This document shows positions 9,525-20,935 of a DNA stretch of 40,000 nucleotides, in pieces (the first letter of the stretch is position 1; each line of letters starts with the position of its first letter). The notes below the pieces were generated by a model that saw only the letters and a list, made by a program, of their open reading frames with translations, was not told the DNA's origin and made no database searches. Position numbers and translations under genes: made by a program. Source of the stretch: Tubiluchus corallicola. Its lineage: Eukaryota; Priapulida; Priapulimorpha; Priapulimorphida; Tubiluchidae. The stretch spans positions 122,510-162,509 of the forward strand of contig JAQGDQ010000249.1 in the NCBI GenBank assembly GCA_030141605.1. Direction: 5' to 3'.

Positions 9525-10907
9525 TCACATAAATTTCTTGTAAGCAAGCTCGCTAATAAATGTAAACAATGCTACACAGATTCCAAATATCAACACCCAA
9601 AAAACTACATTAAGTTGCTTCACATTAATTGATAACGTGCCTACATGCTGAACAGGTGAGTCTAAACACTTTGCCGATGGTTGCAGTAACTGTTGTAGCA
9701 GTTTGTCCACAAGACCGTGTTCCTTTAATGTAGCAAAAGCAAAATTTAGGACTTCTGTGTAGTTACTGTTCTTTGGTACAACTAATGCTGATGGTAACAA
9801 AAATCTCAAAAATGGAGAAACAGAAAATCTACATTTTTCATATAATTCATAATCCTTAATTAAGAAGAACTTTGCATAAGTCCCTATTGTAAACAAGGTG
9901 TATTTTCCAGTAGATGTCAGCTCTAATGCCATCTCTGCACTGTCGGCAGGTATGTTAGGATCCGTTTTCATTCTCTGCCACAGTTGTCTAAATTCCGGTC
10001 TGTTTTTCATTTGCAAGGTGGAGCTGTGCCGACCTAGTGTAACAGGGATTATGTCGCTGTCTTTCAACTCTTGCAATGTAGTGAATGGATAAACTTGCTT
10101 GCTTACAAATAATTTACTAACCAGTGTGCCCGTGTACATGGCCGTGATGATGCAAGCAAAAATCCACCACCATCCGATAAGCATCCTAGCGGATAAACAT
10201 TGTGGTAAATATGTTCCACCTTGTTGGAGGTACGACGATAGTGTGAACCGAGTAAAGTACGCCTTGCTTTCATTCTTTATCACAGGTTTTTCCAGTTTTC
10301 TTTGGCAGTTGCTGCATTTTATAATCCCTTCCTTGTTGTATGGCAGGTTTTTGCTGTAGTCAATATAGTAGAGTATTGTACCCGCTACTACGCCATATAA
10401 TACCAGAAGCAGCCACACGAGTGTGGTGAATGGGTCTATTATACTAAAACCTTGTAATTGATGTCTTTTTGTGATAAATACATGAGAATTATAAACAAAT
10501 GGGTGAAGAAACGTCATACTTTTTGCTCTTTCTGGTAACATGGTGACTAAGCCCAAAACCAAGTCGAATTCTCCTGTATCAATTGTATTTTCTAGAGTTT
10601 CCGAACGTTTCATGTATGTCACCTTGTACGTGAAGTTTGCTGCTTGGCTGAGCATCGTGAGCAGTTGATCTAGATATGGCTTCATAACATCTTCTCTCCA
10701 TGCTCCCACTCGAAGCAACTCTCCGTGGAGTGAATAACCCTGTGTTCTGGAGTTTTTACCATAAAACGCATTTAAATTGTACTGGTTATACAAGCTGTTA
10801 CAATTTTCAGTCCTTGTTTTAGTTTTACACAACATTCCTTTGATGCAAAAACATTCAAGAAAATAAAAAACGATGGCACAAGTTTTGAGAAATGATGCAA
10901 GTGACAT
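9525..10907 (-). CDS. IR-3: ionotropic receptor-like subunit, altered ligand pocket
   Basis: Full-length copy forming a close subgroup with IR-4 and IR-8, marked by AWREDVMKPYLDQLL in S1 and YELYEKCRFSVSPFLRF in S2. At the position aligned by eye with the acidic glutamate contact of S2 it reads LFTIGTYAKFF, so Ile341-Gly342 replace the Glu pair. Arg127 and Thr297 remain, with Ser296 before the threonine (GRHSSTLQM). TM1 is VWLLLVLYGVVAGTILYYI. Two changes set it apart from IR-8: Leu-Leu before PSALVV, and IFGICVALF in TM3. Its partner IR-8 lies 21,265 bp to the right and is nearly identical across most of the protein. The pocket change implies a different ligand or a non-binding partner subunit; this is inference. 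Confidence 0.92.
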   Translation of the reverse strand: MSLASFLKTCAIVFYFLECFCIKGMLCKTKTRTENCNSLYNQYNLNAFYGKNSRTQGYSLHGELLRVGAWREDVMKPYLDQLLTMLSQAANFTYKVTYMKRSETLENTIDTGEFDLVLGLVTMLPERAKSMTFLHPFVYNSHVFITKRHQLQGFSIIDPFTTLVWLLLVLYGVVAGTILYYIDYSKNLPYNKEGIIKCSNCQRKLEKPVIKNESKAYFTRFTLSSYLQQGGTYLPQCLSARMLIGWWWIFACIITAMYTGTLVSKLFVSKQVYPFTTLQELKDSDIIPVTLGRHSSTLQMKNRPEFRQLWQRMKTDPNIPADSAEMALELTSTGKYTLFTIGTYAKFFLIKDYELYEKCRFSVSPFLRFLLPSALVVPKNSNYTEVLNFAFATLKEHGLVDKLLQQLLQPSAKCLDSPVQHVGTLSINVKQLNVVFWVLIFGICVALFTFISELAYKKFM

Positions 10908-10988
10908 TTTTGCTTTGTAGGTTTGAATAATAGACTTAGCTGATTCACGTTATACAGTCATAATATGCCTATCCAGGGAGGATGACGA

Positions 10989-11017
10989 TGAAAATGTTTT
11001 CAGCTGACCACTTATTC
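10989..11017 (-). promoter_or_regulatory. Core promoter of IR-3: degenerate GAATAAG box
   Basis: At the TATA position (11011-11017) the strand reads GAATAAG, followed by the unchanged GTGGTCAGCTG and the initiator at about 10989. Leader 82 nt. Expected to be a weaker TATA element than in IR-1. Confidence 0.45.
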
Positions 11018-11189
11018 TACAATACTAATGTTATGGTCGATTGCTTTGTAAATATATTTAATACTGGTGTTTAATAAGGCTTCTCTTGTTGCCAACTGTG
11101 TTAATATTATCACATAGCTAATGTTACATCAACACCTAACCTAATAATATATTTCAAAGCAGAAATTGGAGAGGAGAGGAAATGGGAGG

Positions 11190-11730
11190 AGAAGAGAAGA
11201 ATTGAATCAGAATTTGTATCATTTACGTAATTAAAGCCTGCATCCATTAATAAACGAAGCCACTCACATTTCAGCAGAGTCAAAATCATGTTTAGATCTT
11301 ATCATTACAAATATTCCAAACTGGTTTGCTGGGACGTTTGTACAGACAGTGACTGCTGATGCATGCAGACACTGTCCTATATTGAGCCATATGAAATTTA
11401 TACATGTATTAAGTAAAAAGGTATGTGAGAAAAGTTTAGAATTATGAAAATGTTGATACTTTATATTTTTTCGAATCAATTATCAAGTTTCATCTGGATG
11501 CTTTAATAACTCTCAATGTAAACCAAACGTGCAAGTTAATTATTGATGCACTTACAAAGTGTGTTGTGGATCTATCCCAAATCAAACATAACAGAAATGA
11601 TCCTTGGATGAATCCCAACATAAGAACACAAAAGCTTCGTCACGACAGGTTATATAATAAATCTAAGGAAAACTCCTAACACTCCACATTGGGATCAAAG
11701 TTGTAAGAAATGTCAGGTCAGGATGTGGAA
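11190..11730 (+). mobile_element. Decayed LINE fragment (gap IR-3/IR-4)
   Basis: Endonuclease scrap present. The linker has lost bases around the NQT-HPGN motif (AAACATAACAGAAATGATCC), a deletion shared with the next gap. Confidence 0.6.
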
Positions 11731-12509
11731 TTAACAGACACAAAATCATCTTTTTGCGGATTTTCAAATTTTTAATTCCTTAAATTTTATGCATTTTTTT
11801 AAATTTTCGCTAACACAGGACCCTATAGGAGAAAAAGTTTCAAGCAACATCTCCTTTTAAATCGCCAAGTGGATTCACACAAAACAAATCATGGATCATC
11901 CTAAGAACAGAATAAAATAGAATTTATTTTTTATATGGATGTGGATCAAAATTGAATATAATACAATATTTCCACGATGGTTCATGCATGATTAGCACTT
12001 TAAATAGCTAATTTCAAATAAGTGAAATTAAACAAATAAAAATTACACATTAATAGCATACATTAAATTAAATTAACATTTTAATTAAAACCCCAACCAT
12101 CAAGAATTAGGAATTTTAAATTGTTAATAAGTTTCAGAAAATAAGTCTAATAAGAGTCATAAAGTTAAAATTAAAATAATTCTTAAAGTATAATTGAAAA
12201 ATGAAAAATTTAAAGATTAAAAAACAGTTAAAAATTATTTACTAAATGTAACATAACTACATTAGGGGTAAAACAACATTTTAGACTAAAATACTAAGAA
12301 GTAAAAGTAAAAGTACTGATAAAAGTCATACACAATTAAGAAAAATTAAATGTTTATAATTATCATTGCTAAACAGTATATAAGAACAAAACTACATAAG
12401 GTCAAAATTAATGTGATTAAAGATTAAAATCAGAATCATAAAATCTAAAAGTTGTTAAGATTTCAAAAATGAGACAACAGTTTAAAATATAATTTAATTT
12501 GAAATAGTG
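11731..12509. other. AT-rich tract, gap IR-3/IR-4
   Basis: No gene seen. Closest to the tracts in gaps IR-4/IR-5 and IR-8/IR-9. Confidence 0.5.
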
Positions 12510-12656
12510 TTAAGCAATGCTTTCTTTAACTGTTTTTCTGATAAACCATATAAAACTTGCTAAATGATTTCCAAAATTTTCGAGATTTGTATTTTCTATG
12601 ATTTTTTCAATTTTTGCTATTTCTTCCCTTTGTTTAGTATTTGGGTCGTCCGTCAT
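12510..12656 (-). CDS. Possible 48-codon ORF in module X (gap IR-3/IR-4)
   Basis: Intact; differs from the copy at 8587 by amino acid changes such as LENFG for LKNVG, LASF for LTTF and KESIA for KGSIA. Function unknown. Confidence 0.22.
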   Translation of the reverse strand: MTDDPNTKQREEIAKIEKIIENTNLENFGNHLASFIWFIRKTVKESIA

Positions 12657-12924
12657 AGGTGCATTTTATTATAACACAAAATGGATATGACAGAATTTAA
12701 GCCAACCAAATTATTAATATGTTGCCAGTAAGTCATTCATTTGAAAATAATTTGTATTGCTCACTTTGATATTAAATAATTAAGAGGCGTATATATTTCC
12801 AAGTTTTCTGAGACCAGGCCCAGGGCTTCACATAGTCTAGGGCCTCACCAACTCTAAATCAGGAACCAGACCTACAGTCTACATGTCTGCATCATGCATT
12901 GTATTCATGGCTGAAGACACATTC

Positions 12925-13873
12925 ACAATACAAGATTATTTAAAGGAAACAGCTCAATACAGGCTAAGGAACAATATTTCAAATAAGCCTGAGCAAGTAA
13001 GAAAAGTACTCATGGTAGACACAACTCACTAGGCTGAGGAAGTACGTTCTATATGACCCTGGAGTTACATACATTGCCTAGATGCACAGATTTAGTGTGT
13101 GAGTGTGAAGTTGTTGTGCAACCTTTAATAGGTTAACAGACAACAAGCTGCACTCTTGCTAGGCTGAGGAACTAAGTTCTATGTTGGCTTACTGACTCTC
13201 ACGGGGATGTCACACTGGTTTGAGCATCATGTTAAATTGTTGACATTCAACATTGAACAAGTGAAAGAATACTATAGCAGAGTATGGCCTGGTCTTGTTT
13301 GCTGCAGAACACAATATCATATTTTGCTACACAAAGTTGTTGTAAAGGTGTTATGTAAAATAAATGACTTATGACGTATTATGACTTATCCCACTTTTAG
13401 TACACCCATGTTACATTTTGATATACCTATTACGTAAAGCACATGTTATAAAGTGCTGCCACCTTTAGGAAACTATTACAAGAACATGTTACACCAATGT
13501 CGTTCGACCATGTAATGGGAAAACTTTATGCTAATCAAGGAATATAAAAGTGTGAAAGTAGGTGTTTTGAAAGATGAAGTTTGTCTAATCTGACTTTTCC
13601 AGATGCTTTTCATGGCTGAAGAAACATTTCACAATACACAAGGTTATTTGAAGGAAACAGCCTGAAATTTTTGGATTAAATGCGTCAAATCTGTGACAAT
13701 TTATGATTATCACAATGCTGAACTGCATGGCACACTTCATTTTTAGCTGCACATGTACTGCCATCATTTGATAAGAAAACTGTTTGAAATCAGCCAACAA
13801 GCAGCAGTTATTGATGACCTTGAAAAGGGTAAATGATTGGAGACTAAAGGGTTAGTACAATATCTATTGATTT
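12925..13873. repeat. Module Z, 3' flank of IR-4, joined to module X
   Basis: No gene seen. Three palindromic units. The junction with module X at about 12,900-12,955 replaces the Y module seen elsewhere. Confidence 0.55.
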
Positions 13874-15256
13874 TCACGTAAATTTCTTGTAAGCAAGCTC
13901 GCTAATAAATGTAAACAATGCTACACTGATTCCAGATATCAACACCCAAAAAACTACATTAAGTTGCTCCACATTAATTGATAATGTGCCTACATGCTGA
14001 ACAGGTGAATCTAAACACTTTGCCGATGGTTGCAGTAACTGTTGTAGCAGTTTGTCCACAAGACCGTGTTCTTTTAATGTAGCAAGAGCAAAATTTAGGA
14101 CTTCTGTGTAGTTACTGTTCTTTGGTACAACTAATGCTGATGGTAACGAAAATCTCAAAAATGGAGAAACAGAAAATCTACATTTTTCATATAATTCATA
14201 ATCCTTAATTAAGAAGAACTTTGCATAAGTCCCTATTGTAAACAAGGTGTATTTTCCAGTAGATGTCAGCTCTAATGCCATCTCTGCACTGTCAGCAGGT
14301 ACATTAGGATCCGTTTTCATTCTCTGCCACAGTTGCCTAAATTCCGGTCTGTTTTTCATTTGCAAGGTGGGGCTGTGGTGACCTACTGTAACAGGGATTA
14401 TGTTGCTGTCTTTCAACTCTTGCAATGTAGTGAATGGATAAACTTGCTTGCTTACAAATAATTTACTAACCAGTGTGCCTGTGTACATGGCTGTGATGAT
14501 GCAAGCAAAAATCCACCACCATCCGATAAGCATCCTAGCGGATAAACGTTTTAGTAAATATGTTCCACCTTGTTGGAGGTATGACGACAGTGTGAACCGA
14601 GTAAAGTATGCCTTACTTTCATTCTTTATCACTGGTTTTTCCAGTTTTCTTTGGCAATTACTGCATTTTATGATCTCTTCCTCGTTGTATGGCAGGTTTT
14701 TGCTGTAGTCAATATAGTAAAGTATTGTACCCGCTACTACGCCATATAATACCAGAAGCAGCCACACGAGTGTGGTGAATGGATCTATTATACTGAAACC
14801 TTGTAATTGATGTCTTTTTGTGATAAATACATGAGAATTATAAACAAATGGGTGAAGAAACGTCATGCTTTTTGCTCTTTCTGGTAACATTGTGACTAAT
14901 CCCAAAAACAAGTCGAATTCTCCTGTATCAATTGTATTTTCTAGAGTTCCTGAACGTTTAATGTATGTCACCTTGTACGTGAAGTTTGCTGCTTGGCTGA
15001 GTATCGTAAGCAGTTGGTCTAGATATGGCTTCATAACATCTTCTCTCCATGCTCCCACTCGAAGCAACTCTCCGTGGAGTGAATAACCCTGTGTTCTGGA
15101 GTTTTTACCATAAAACGCATTTAAATTGTACTGGTTATACAAGCTGTTACAATTTTCAGTCCTGATTTTAGTTTTACACGACATTCCAGCGGTCCAAAAA
15201 CATTCAAGGAAATAAAAAGTGACGGCACAAGTTTTGAGAAATGATGCAAACGACAT
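13874..15256 (-). CDS. IR-4: ionotropic receptor-like subunit, altered ligand pocket
   Basis: Full-length 460-codon copy. The open frame extends 14 codons further, but that stretch opens with GTG, so the ATG at 15256, matching every other copy, is the likely start. The N-terminus (FWTAGMSCKTKIRTENC) is like IR-5, while S1 and S2 are like IR-3 and IR-8, so the gene is a mosaic. The S2 pocket has Ile341-Gly342 in place of the acidic pair and Pro296 before Thr297 (GHHSPTLQM). Just after the pore loop it reads YLLKRLSARM where most copies have YLPQCLSARM, adding positive charge near the pore. The M1-pore loop keeps KCSNC. The 3' flank is module Z directly joined to module X, without module Y. Confidence 0.92.
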   Translation of the reverse strand: MSFASFLKTCAVTFYFLECFWTAGMSCKTKIRTENCNSLYNQYNLNAFYGKNSRTQGYSLHGELLRVGAWREDVMKPYLDQLLTILSQAANFTYKVTYIKRSGTLENTIDTGEFDLFLGLVTMLPERAKSMTFLHPFVYNSHVFITKRHQLQGFSIIDPFTTLVWLLLVLYGVVAGTILYYIDYSKNLPYNEEEIIKCSNCQRKLEKPVIKNESKAYFTRFTLSSYLQQGGTYLLKRLSARMLIGWWWIFACIITAMYTGTLVSKLFVSKQVYPFTTLQELKDSNIIPVTVGHHSPTLQMKNRPEFRQLWQRMKTDPNVPADSAEMALELTSTGKYTLFTIGTYAKFFLIKDYELYEKCRFSVSPFLRFSLPSALVVPKNSNYTEVLNFALATLKEHGLVDKLLQQLLQPSAKCLDSPVQHVGTLSINVEQLNVVFWVLISGISVALFTFISELAYKKFT

Positions 15257-15338
15257 TTTGACTTTGAAAGTCTGAATAATAAACTTTAGCTGATTCACAT
15301 TATACAGTCATAATATGCCTATCCAGGGAGGATGACGA

Positions 15339-15367
15339 TGAAAATGTTTTCAGCTGACCACTTATTC
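15339..15367 (-). promoter_or_regulatory. Core promoter of IR-4: degenerate GAATAAG box
   Basis: Same altered box as IR-3 at 15361-15367, initiator at about 15339, leader 83 nt to the ATG at 15256. Confidence 0.45.
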
Positions 15368-15539
15368 TACAATACTAATGTTATGGTCGATTGCTTTGTA
15401 AATATATTTAATACTGGTGTTTAATAAGGCTTCTCTTGTTGCCAACTGTGTTAATATTATCACATAGCTAATGTTACATCAACACCTAACCTAATAATAT
15501 ATTTCAAAGCAGAAATAGGAGAGGAAATGGGAGGAGAAG

Positions 15540-16080
15540 AGAAGAATTGAATCAGAATTTGTATCATTTACGTAATTAAAGCCTGCATCCATTAATAAAC
15601 GAAGCCACTCACATTTCACCAGAGTCAAAATCATGTTTAGATCTTATCATTACAAATATTCCAAACTGGTTTACTGGGACGTTTGTACAGACAGCGACTG
15701 CTGATGCATGCAGACACTGTCCTATATTGAGCCATATGAAATTTATATATATATATATTAAGTAAAAAGGTAAGTGAGAAAAGTTTAGAATTATGAAAAT
15801 GTTGATACTTTATATTTTTTCGAATCAATTATCAAGTTTCATCTGGATGCTTTAATAACTCTCAATGTAAACCAAACGTGCAAGTTAATTATTGATGCAC
15901 TTACAAAGTGTGTTGTGGATCTATCCCAAATCAAACATAACAGAAATGATCCTTGGATGAATCCCAACATAAGAACACAAAAGCATCATCGCAACAGGTT
16001 ATATAATAAATCTAAGGAAAACTCCTAACACTCCACATTGGGATCAAAGTTGTAAGAAATGTCAGGTCAGGATGTGGAAT
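15540..16080 (+). mobile_element. Decayed LINE fragment (gap IR-4/IR-5)
   Basis: Carries the same linker deletion as the previous gap, and a slightly longer TA run after the HCPILSH scrap. Confidence 0.6.
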
Positions 16081-16859
16081 TAACAGACACAAAATCATCT
16101 TTTTGCGGATTTTCAAATTTTTAATTCCTTAAATTTTATGCATTTTTTTAAATTTTCGCTAACACAGGACCCTATAGGAGAAAAAGTTTCAAGCAACATC
16201 TCCTTTTAAATCGCCAAGTGGATTCACACAAAACAAATCATGGATCATCCTAAGAACAGAATAAAATAGAATTTATTTTTTATATGGATGTGGATCAAAA
16301 TTGAATATAATACAATATTTCCACGATGGTTCATGCATGATTAGCACTTTAAATAGCTAATTTCAAATAAGTGAAATTAAACAAATAAAAATTACACATT
16401 AATAGCATACATTAAATTAAATTAACATTTTAATTAAAACCCCAACCATCAAGAATTAGGAATTTTAAATTGTTAATAAGTTTCATAAAATAAGTCTAAT
16501 AAGAGTCATAAAGTTAAAATTAAAATAATTCTTAAAGTATAATTGAAAAAAGAAAAATTTAAAGATTAAAAAACAGTTAAGAATTATTTACTAAATGTAG
16601 CACAACTAGATTAGGGGTAAAACAACATTTTAGACTAAAAGTACTAAGAAGTAAAAGTAAAAGTACTGAGAAAAGTCACAACCGATTAAGAAAACTTAAA
16701 TGTTTATAATTATCATTGCTAAACAGTAATTAAGAACAAAACTACATAAGGTCAAAATTAAGGTGATTAAAGATTAAAATCAGAATCATAAAATCTAAAA
16801 GTTGCTAAGATTTCAAAAATGAGATAACAGTTTAAAATATAATTTAATTTAAAATAGTA
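16081..16859. other. AT-rich tract, gap IR-4/IR-5
   Basis: No gene seen. It carries the GTAGCACAACTAG and GTCACAACCGATTAAG variants that reappear in gap IR-9/IR-10. Confidence 0.5.
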
Positions 16860-17006
16860 TTAAGCAATGCTTTCTTTAACTGTTTTTCTGATAAACTATA
16901 TAAAAGTTGTTAAATGATTTCCAAAATTTTCGAGATTTGTATTTTCTATGATTTTTTCAATTTTTGCTATTTCTTCCCTTTGTTTAGTATTTGGGTCGTC
17001 CGTCAT
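16860..17006 (-). pseudogene. Broken 48-codon ORF in module X (gap IR-4/IR-5)
   Basis: Same frame, but the tryptophan codon at position 37 is TAG. Confidence 0.22.
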
Positions 17007-17250
17007 AGCTGCATTTTATTATAACACAAAATGTATATGACAGAGTTTAAGCAAACCACATTATTAATATGTTGCCAGTAAGTCATTCATTTGAAAATAA
17101 TTTGTGTTGCTCACTTTGATATTAAATAACTAAGAGGCGTATATATTTCCAAGTTTTCTGAGACCAGGCCCAGGGCTTCACATAGTCTAGGGCCTCACCA
17201 AGTCTAAATCAGGAACCAGACCTACAGTCTACATGTCTACATTGTGCACC

Positions 17251-17536
17251 GTATTCATGGCTGAAGACACATTCACAATACAAGATTATTTAAAGGAAAC
17301 AGTCTGAAAAACACATTGTGGATTAAATGCGTCAAATCAGTTTTTTATGTCAAATCAGTGACAGTTTTTATGTTATGATGCTGAACTGCATGGCACACTT
17401 CATTTTTAGCTGCACATGTACTACCATCATTAGATAAGAAAACAGTTTAAGGTCAGCCAACAAGCAGCAGTTATTGATGACCTTGAAAAGGGTAAATGAT
17501 TGGACATTAGAGGGTTAGTACAATATCTGTTGATTT
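17251..17536. repeat. Truncated module Z, 3' flank of IR-5
   Basis: Only the gene-proximal end of Z remains, joined to module X. No palindromic units. A short local duplication (GTCAAATCAG twice) is present. Confidence 0.55.
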
Positions 17537-18919
17537 TCACGTAAATTTCTTGTAAGCAAGCTCACTAATAAATGTAAACAATGCTACACCGATTCCACAT
17601 ATCAACACCCAAAAAATCACATTAAGTTGCTCCACATTAATTGATAACGTGCCTACATGCTGAACAGGTGAGTCTAAACACTTTTCCGAAGGCTGCAGTA
17701 ACTGTTGTAGCAGTTCATCCACAAGACCGTGTTCTTTTAATGTAGCAAGAGCAAAATTTAGGACTTCAGTATAGTTACTTTTCTTTGGTACAACTAATGC
17801 TGATGGTGTCGAAAAACTTAAAGACAAAGCAATGGAAAATCTGCATTTTCCGCGTAATTCATAATCCTTTACTAAGCGGAGCTTTGCATAAATCCGTTCT
17901 GTAAAGAATGTGTATTTTCCAGTAGCTGTCAGTTCTAATGCCATCTCTGCACTGTCAACAGGTACATTAGGATCCAGTGTCATTCTCTGCCACAGTTGTC
18001 TAAATTCAGGTCTGTTTTTCATTTGCAGTGTGGGGCTGTAGTGACCTATTGTAACAGGAATTATATCGCTGTCTATCAACTCTTGCAACGTAGAAAATGG
18101 ATAAACTTGCTTGCTTACAAATAGTTTACTAACCAGTGTGCCCATGTACATGGCTGTGATGATGCAAGCAAAAATCCACCACCATCCTATAAGCATCCTA
18201 GCAGATAAACATTGTGGTAAATATGTTCCACCTTGTTGGAGGTATGACGACAGTGTGAACTGAATAAAGTACGCCTTACTTTCATTCTTTATCACTGGTT
18301 TTTCCAGTTTTCTTTGGCAGTTGCTGCATTTTATAATCTCTTCCTCGTTGTACGGCAGGTTTTTGCTGTAGTCAATATAGTAAAGTATTGTACCCACTAC
18401 TATGCCATATAATACCAGAAGCAGCCACACGAGTGTGGTGAATGGGTCTATTATACTAAAACCTTGTAATTGATGTCTTTTTGTGATAAATACACGAGAA
18501 CTATAAGCAAGTGGGTGAAGAAACGTCATGCTTTTTGCTCTTTCTGGTAACATTGTGACTAAGCCCAAAAACAAGTCGAATTCTCCTGTATCAATTGCAT
18601 TTTTTAGAGTTTGCAAATGTTTGATGTATGTCACCTTGTACGTAAAGTTTGTTGCTTGGCTGAGCATCGTAAGCAGTTGATCTAGATATGGCTTCGTCGG
18701 ATCGTCTCTCCATGCTCCAACTCGAAGCATCTCTCCGTGGAGTGAATAACCCTGTGTTTTGAAGTTTTTACTATAAAACGCATTTAAATTGTACTGGTTG
18801 TACGAGCTGTTGCAATTTTCAGTCCTGATTTTAGTCTTACACGACATTCCAGCGGTCCAAAAACATTCAAGGAAATAAAAAGTGACGGCACAAGTTTTGA
18901 GAAATGATGCAAACGACAT
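17537..18919 (-). CDS. IR-5: ionotropic receptor-like subunit, intronless
   Basis: Full-length copy with glutamate-type pocket residues Thr122, Arg127, Thr297 and Glu341 (FTERIYAKLRL), preceded by Pro296 (GHYSPTLQM). Distinguishing changes are NSSYNQYNLNAFYSKN in the linker, DDPTKPYLD and KHLQTLKNAIDTG in S1, IQF in place of RF at the start of the pore region, and Met259 in place of Thr in the AMYTGTL segment (here AMYMGTL). That segment aligns with the SYTANL gate motif of iGluRs, so Met259 may alter gating. The S2 end (SIALSLSF, VVPKKSNYTE) matches IR-6. Its leader and TATA box (TATAAAAG) are intact. The gap to the right, 3,784 bp, is the largest in the window because both modules Y and Z are present. 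Confidence 0.92.
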   Translation of the reverse strand: MSFASFLKTCAVTFYFLECFWTAGMSCKTKIRTENCNSSYNQYNLNAFYSKNFKTQGYSLHGEMLRVGAWRDDPTKPYLDQLLTMLSQATNFTYKVTYIKHLQTLKNAIDTGEFDLFLGLVTMLPERAKSMTFLHPLAYSSRVFITKRHQLQGFSIIDPFTTLVWLLLVLYGIVVGTILYYIDYSKNLPYNEEEIIKCSNCQRKLEKPVIKNESKAYFIQFTLSSYLQQGGTYLPQCLSARMLIGWWWIFACIITAMYMGTLVSKLFVSKQVYPFSTLQELIDSDIIPVTIGHYSPTLQMKNRPEFRQLWQRMTLDPNVPVDSAEMALELTATGKYTFFTERIYAKLRLVKDYELRGKCRFSIALSLSFSTPSALVVPKKSNYTEVLNFALATLKEHGLVDELLQQLLQPSEKCLDSPVQHVGTLSINVEQLNVIFWVLICGIGVALFTFISELAYKKFT

Positions 18920-19000
18920 TTTCGCTTTGGAAGTGTGAATAATAAACTTAGCTGATTCACATTACACAATCATAATATGCCTATCGAAGGAGGATGACGA

Positions 19001-19030
19001 TGAAAATGTTTTCAGCTGACCACTTTTATA
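19001..19030 (-). promoter_or_regulatory. Core promoter of IR-5: TATAAAAG plus initiator
   Basis: TATAAAAG at 19023-19030 and predicted start at 19001, leader 82 nt. The leader uORF is altered to Met-Ile-Val-stop by base changes, but start and stop codons are kept. Confidence 0.6.
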
Positions 19031-19185
19031 CTACAATGCCAATGTGTTACATATACTTTGTAAATATATTTGCATTAATCATAATAGCGTGTGCGCTAAT
19101 TTACCAGGTGCCAATCTATATGTTCGTTTTGTCTGTCAAACTTTCTGGTGTTTAATTAGGCTTCTCGTCCTGTTGCCACCTGTGT

Positions 19186-19210
19186 TAACATTACCACCTA
19201 GCTAATGTTA
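19186..19210. promoter_or_regulatory. Palindromic TAAT element upstream of IR-5
   Basis: Same perfect 8-bp arms with a nine-base spacer. In IR-3, IR-4, IR-6 and IR-8 the left arm has one change (TAATATTA). In IR-2, IR-7 and IR-9 the left arm has been lost. Confidence 0.35.
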
Positions 19211-19460
19211 CCTCAACACCTAAAATAATAACATATTGAAAAGCAGAATTCTGCAGAACTTATTGGCTATGCATTTGTTTGCTAGGTATCTAAAGATTTG
19301 GCTTTTGTATGCGGCACTGGAGCTAGCGAATGCAGAAACCACACAAGAGCAAACGTACTATACTTAACCCAGACAGCGAGGAGCAAACTGTAAATTAAAA
19401 ACGAAAAGTAACACGTGATTAGTGTCTCCTACTTTGATCAAGTTCACCTTGAGATTGAAG

Positions 19461-19520
19461 GATTAGATTAGATTAGATTAGATTAGATTAGATTAGATTA
19501 GATTAGATTAGATTAGATTA
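19461..19520. repeat. (GATTA)12 microsatellite
   Basis: Twelve uninterrupted pentamers at the position equivalent to the array upstream of IR-1. Confidence 0.95.
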
Positions 19521-19619
19521 GACTAAACTCGAAAAAACAAAAAGGCAAAAGTGTAGAACAAAGTAGAATAATAAAGAATAGATCAAAATGCAATAAGAGA
19601 GAAAATGGGAGGGGAAGAG

Positions 19620-20165
19620 AGGAGTTGAATCAGATTTTGTATCATTTACGTAATTAATGTCTGCTTCAATTAATAAACGAAGCCACTCACATTTCACCAG
19701 AGTCAAAATCATGTTTAGATCTTATCATTACAAATATTTCAAACTGGTTTACTGGGACGTTTGTACAGACAGCGACTGCTGATGCATGCAGACACTGTCT
19801 TATATTGAGCCATATGAAATTTATATATATATTAAGTAAAAAGGTAAGTGAGAAAAGTTTAGAAATGAGAAAATGTTGATACTTCATATTTTTTCGAATT
19901 AATTATCAAATGTCATCTGGATGCTTTAATAACTCTCAATGTAAACCAAACATGCAAGTTAATTATAGACGCATTTACAAAGTGTGTTGTGGATCTATCC
20001 CAAATGAAACAGTAATGATTCGTCCCGGAAACGATCCTTGGATGAATCCCAACATAAGAATACAAAAGCTTCATCGCAACAGGTTATATAATAAATCTAA
20101 GGAAAACTCCTAACACTCCACATTGGGATCCAAGTTGTAAGAAATGTCAGGTCAGGATGTGGATT
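19620..20165 (+). mobile_element. Decayed LINE fragment (gap IR-5/IR-6), longest linker frame
   Basis: A 67-codon open frame (19910-20113) contains IPNETVMIRPGNDPWMNPNI and HRNRLYNKSKE, the clearest match to the basic linker between the endonuclease and reverse transcriptase domains of LINE ORF2. Confidence 0.68.
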
Positions 20166-20935
20166 TAACAGACACAGAATCATCTTTTTACGGATTTTCA
20201 AAATTTTGAATTTTTACAATTTTTTTAAAATTTTCTCTAAAATGGGACCCCCTAGGAGAAAAAATTTCAAACAACATCTCCTTAGAAATCGCCAAGTGGA
20301 TTCACTCTAAACAAAACATGGATCATCCTAAGAAGAATAGAATAAAACAGAAATTTATTTTTTACATGGATGTGGATCAGAATTGCATATAATACAATAT
20401 TTCCACGATGGTTCATGCATGATTAGCACTTTAAATAGATAATTTCAAATAAACGATATTAAACAGATAAAAATTACACATTAATAGCATACATTAAATT
20501 AAATGAACATTTAATTAAATCCCTAAGCATCAAGAGTTAGGCATTTTAAATTGTTAATAAGTTTCAGAAAACAAGTTAAATAAGAGTCATAAAGCTAAAA
20601 TTCATAAAATTCATAAAGAATAATTGAAAAATGAAAAATTTAAAGATTAAAAAACAGTTAAAAATTATTTACTAAATGTAAGATTAGGGATAAAACAACA
20701 TTTTAGACTAAAAGTACTAATAAGTAAAAATACTGATAAAAGTCATACCCAATTAAGAAAGAATTAAATGTTTATAATTATCATTGCTAAACAGTAATTA
20801 AGAGCGAAACTACATGAAGTCAAAATTAAGGTGATTAAAGATTAAAATCAGAATGATAAAATCTAAAAGTTACTAAGATTTCAAAAATGAGACAGATTAC
20901 AATATAATTTAATTTAAAATAGTATTAAGCAATGC
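20166..20935. other. AT-rich tract, gap IR-5/IR-6
   Basis: No gene seen. Missing the AACTAGATTAGGGG block present in most other copies. Confidence 0.5.

Noticed and set aside
9898-10092. 64-codon plus-strand frames opposite S2 in IR-3, IR-8 and IR-10
   Set aside because: Antisense shadows of the receptor genes with no features of their own.
13585-13800. 71-codon minus-strand frame in module Z
   Set aside because: Not maintained in the other Z copies; no domain.
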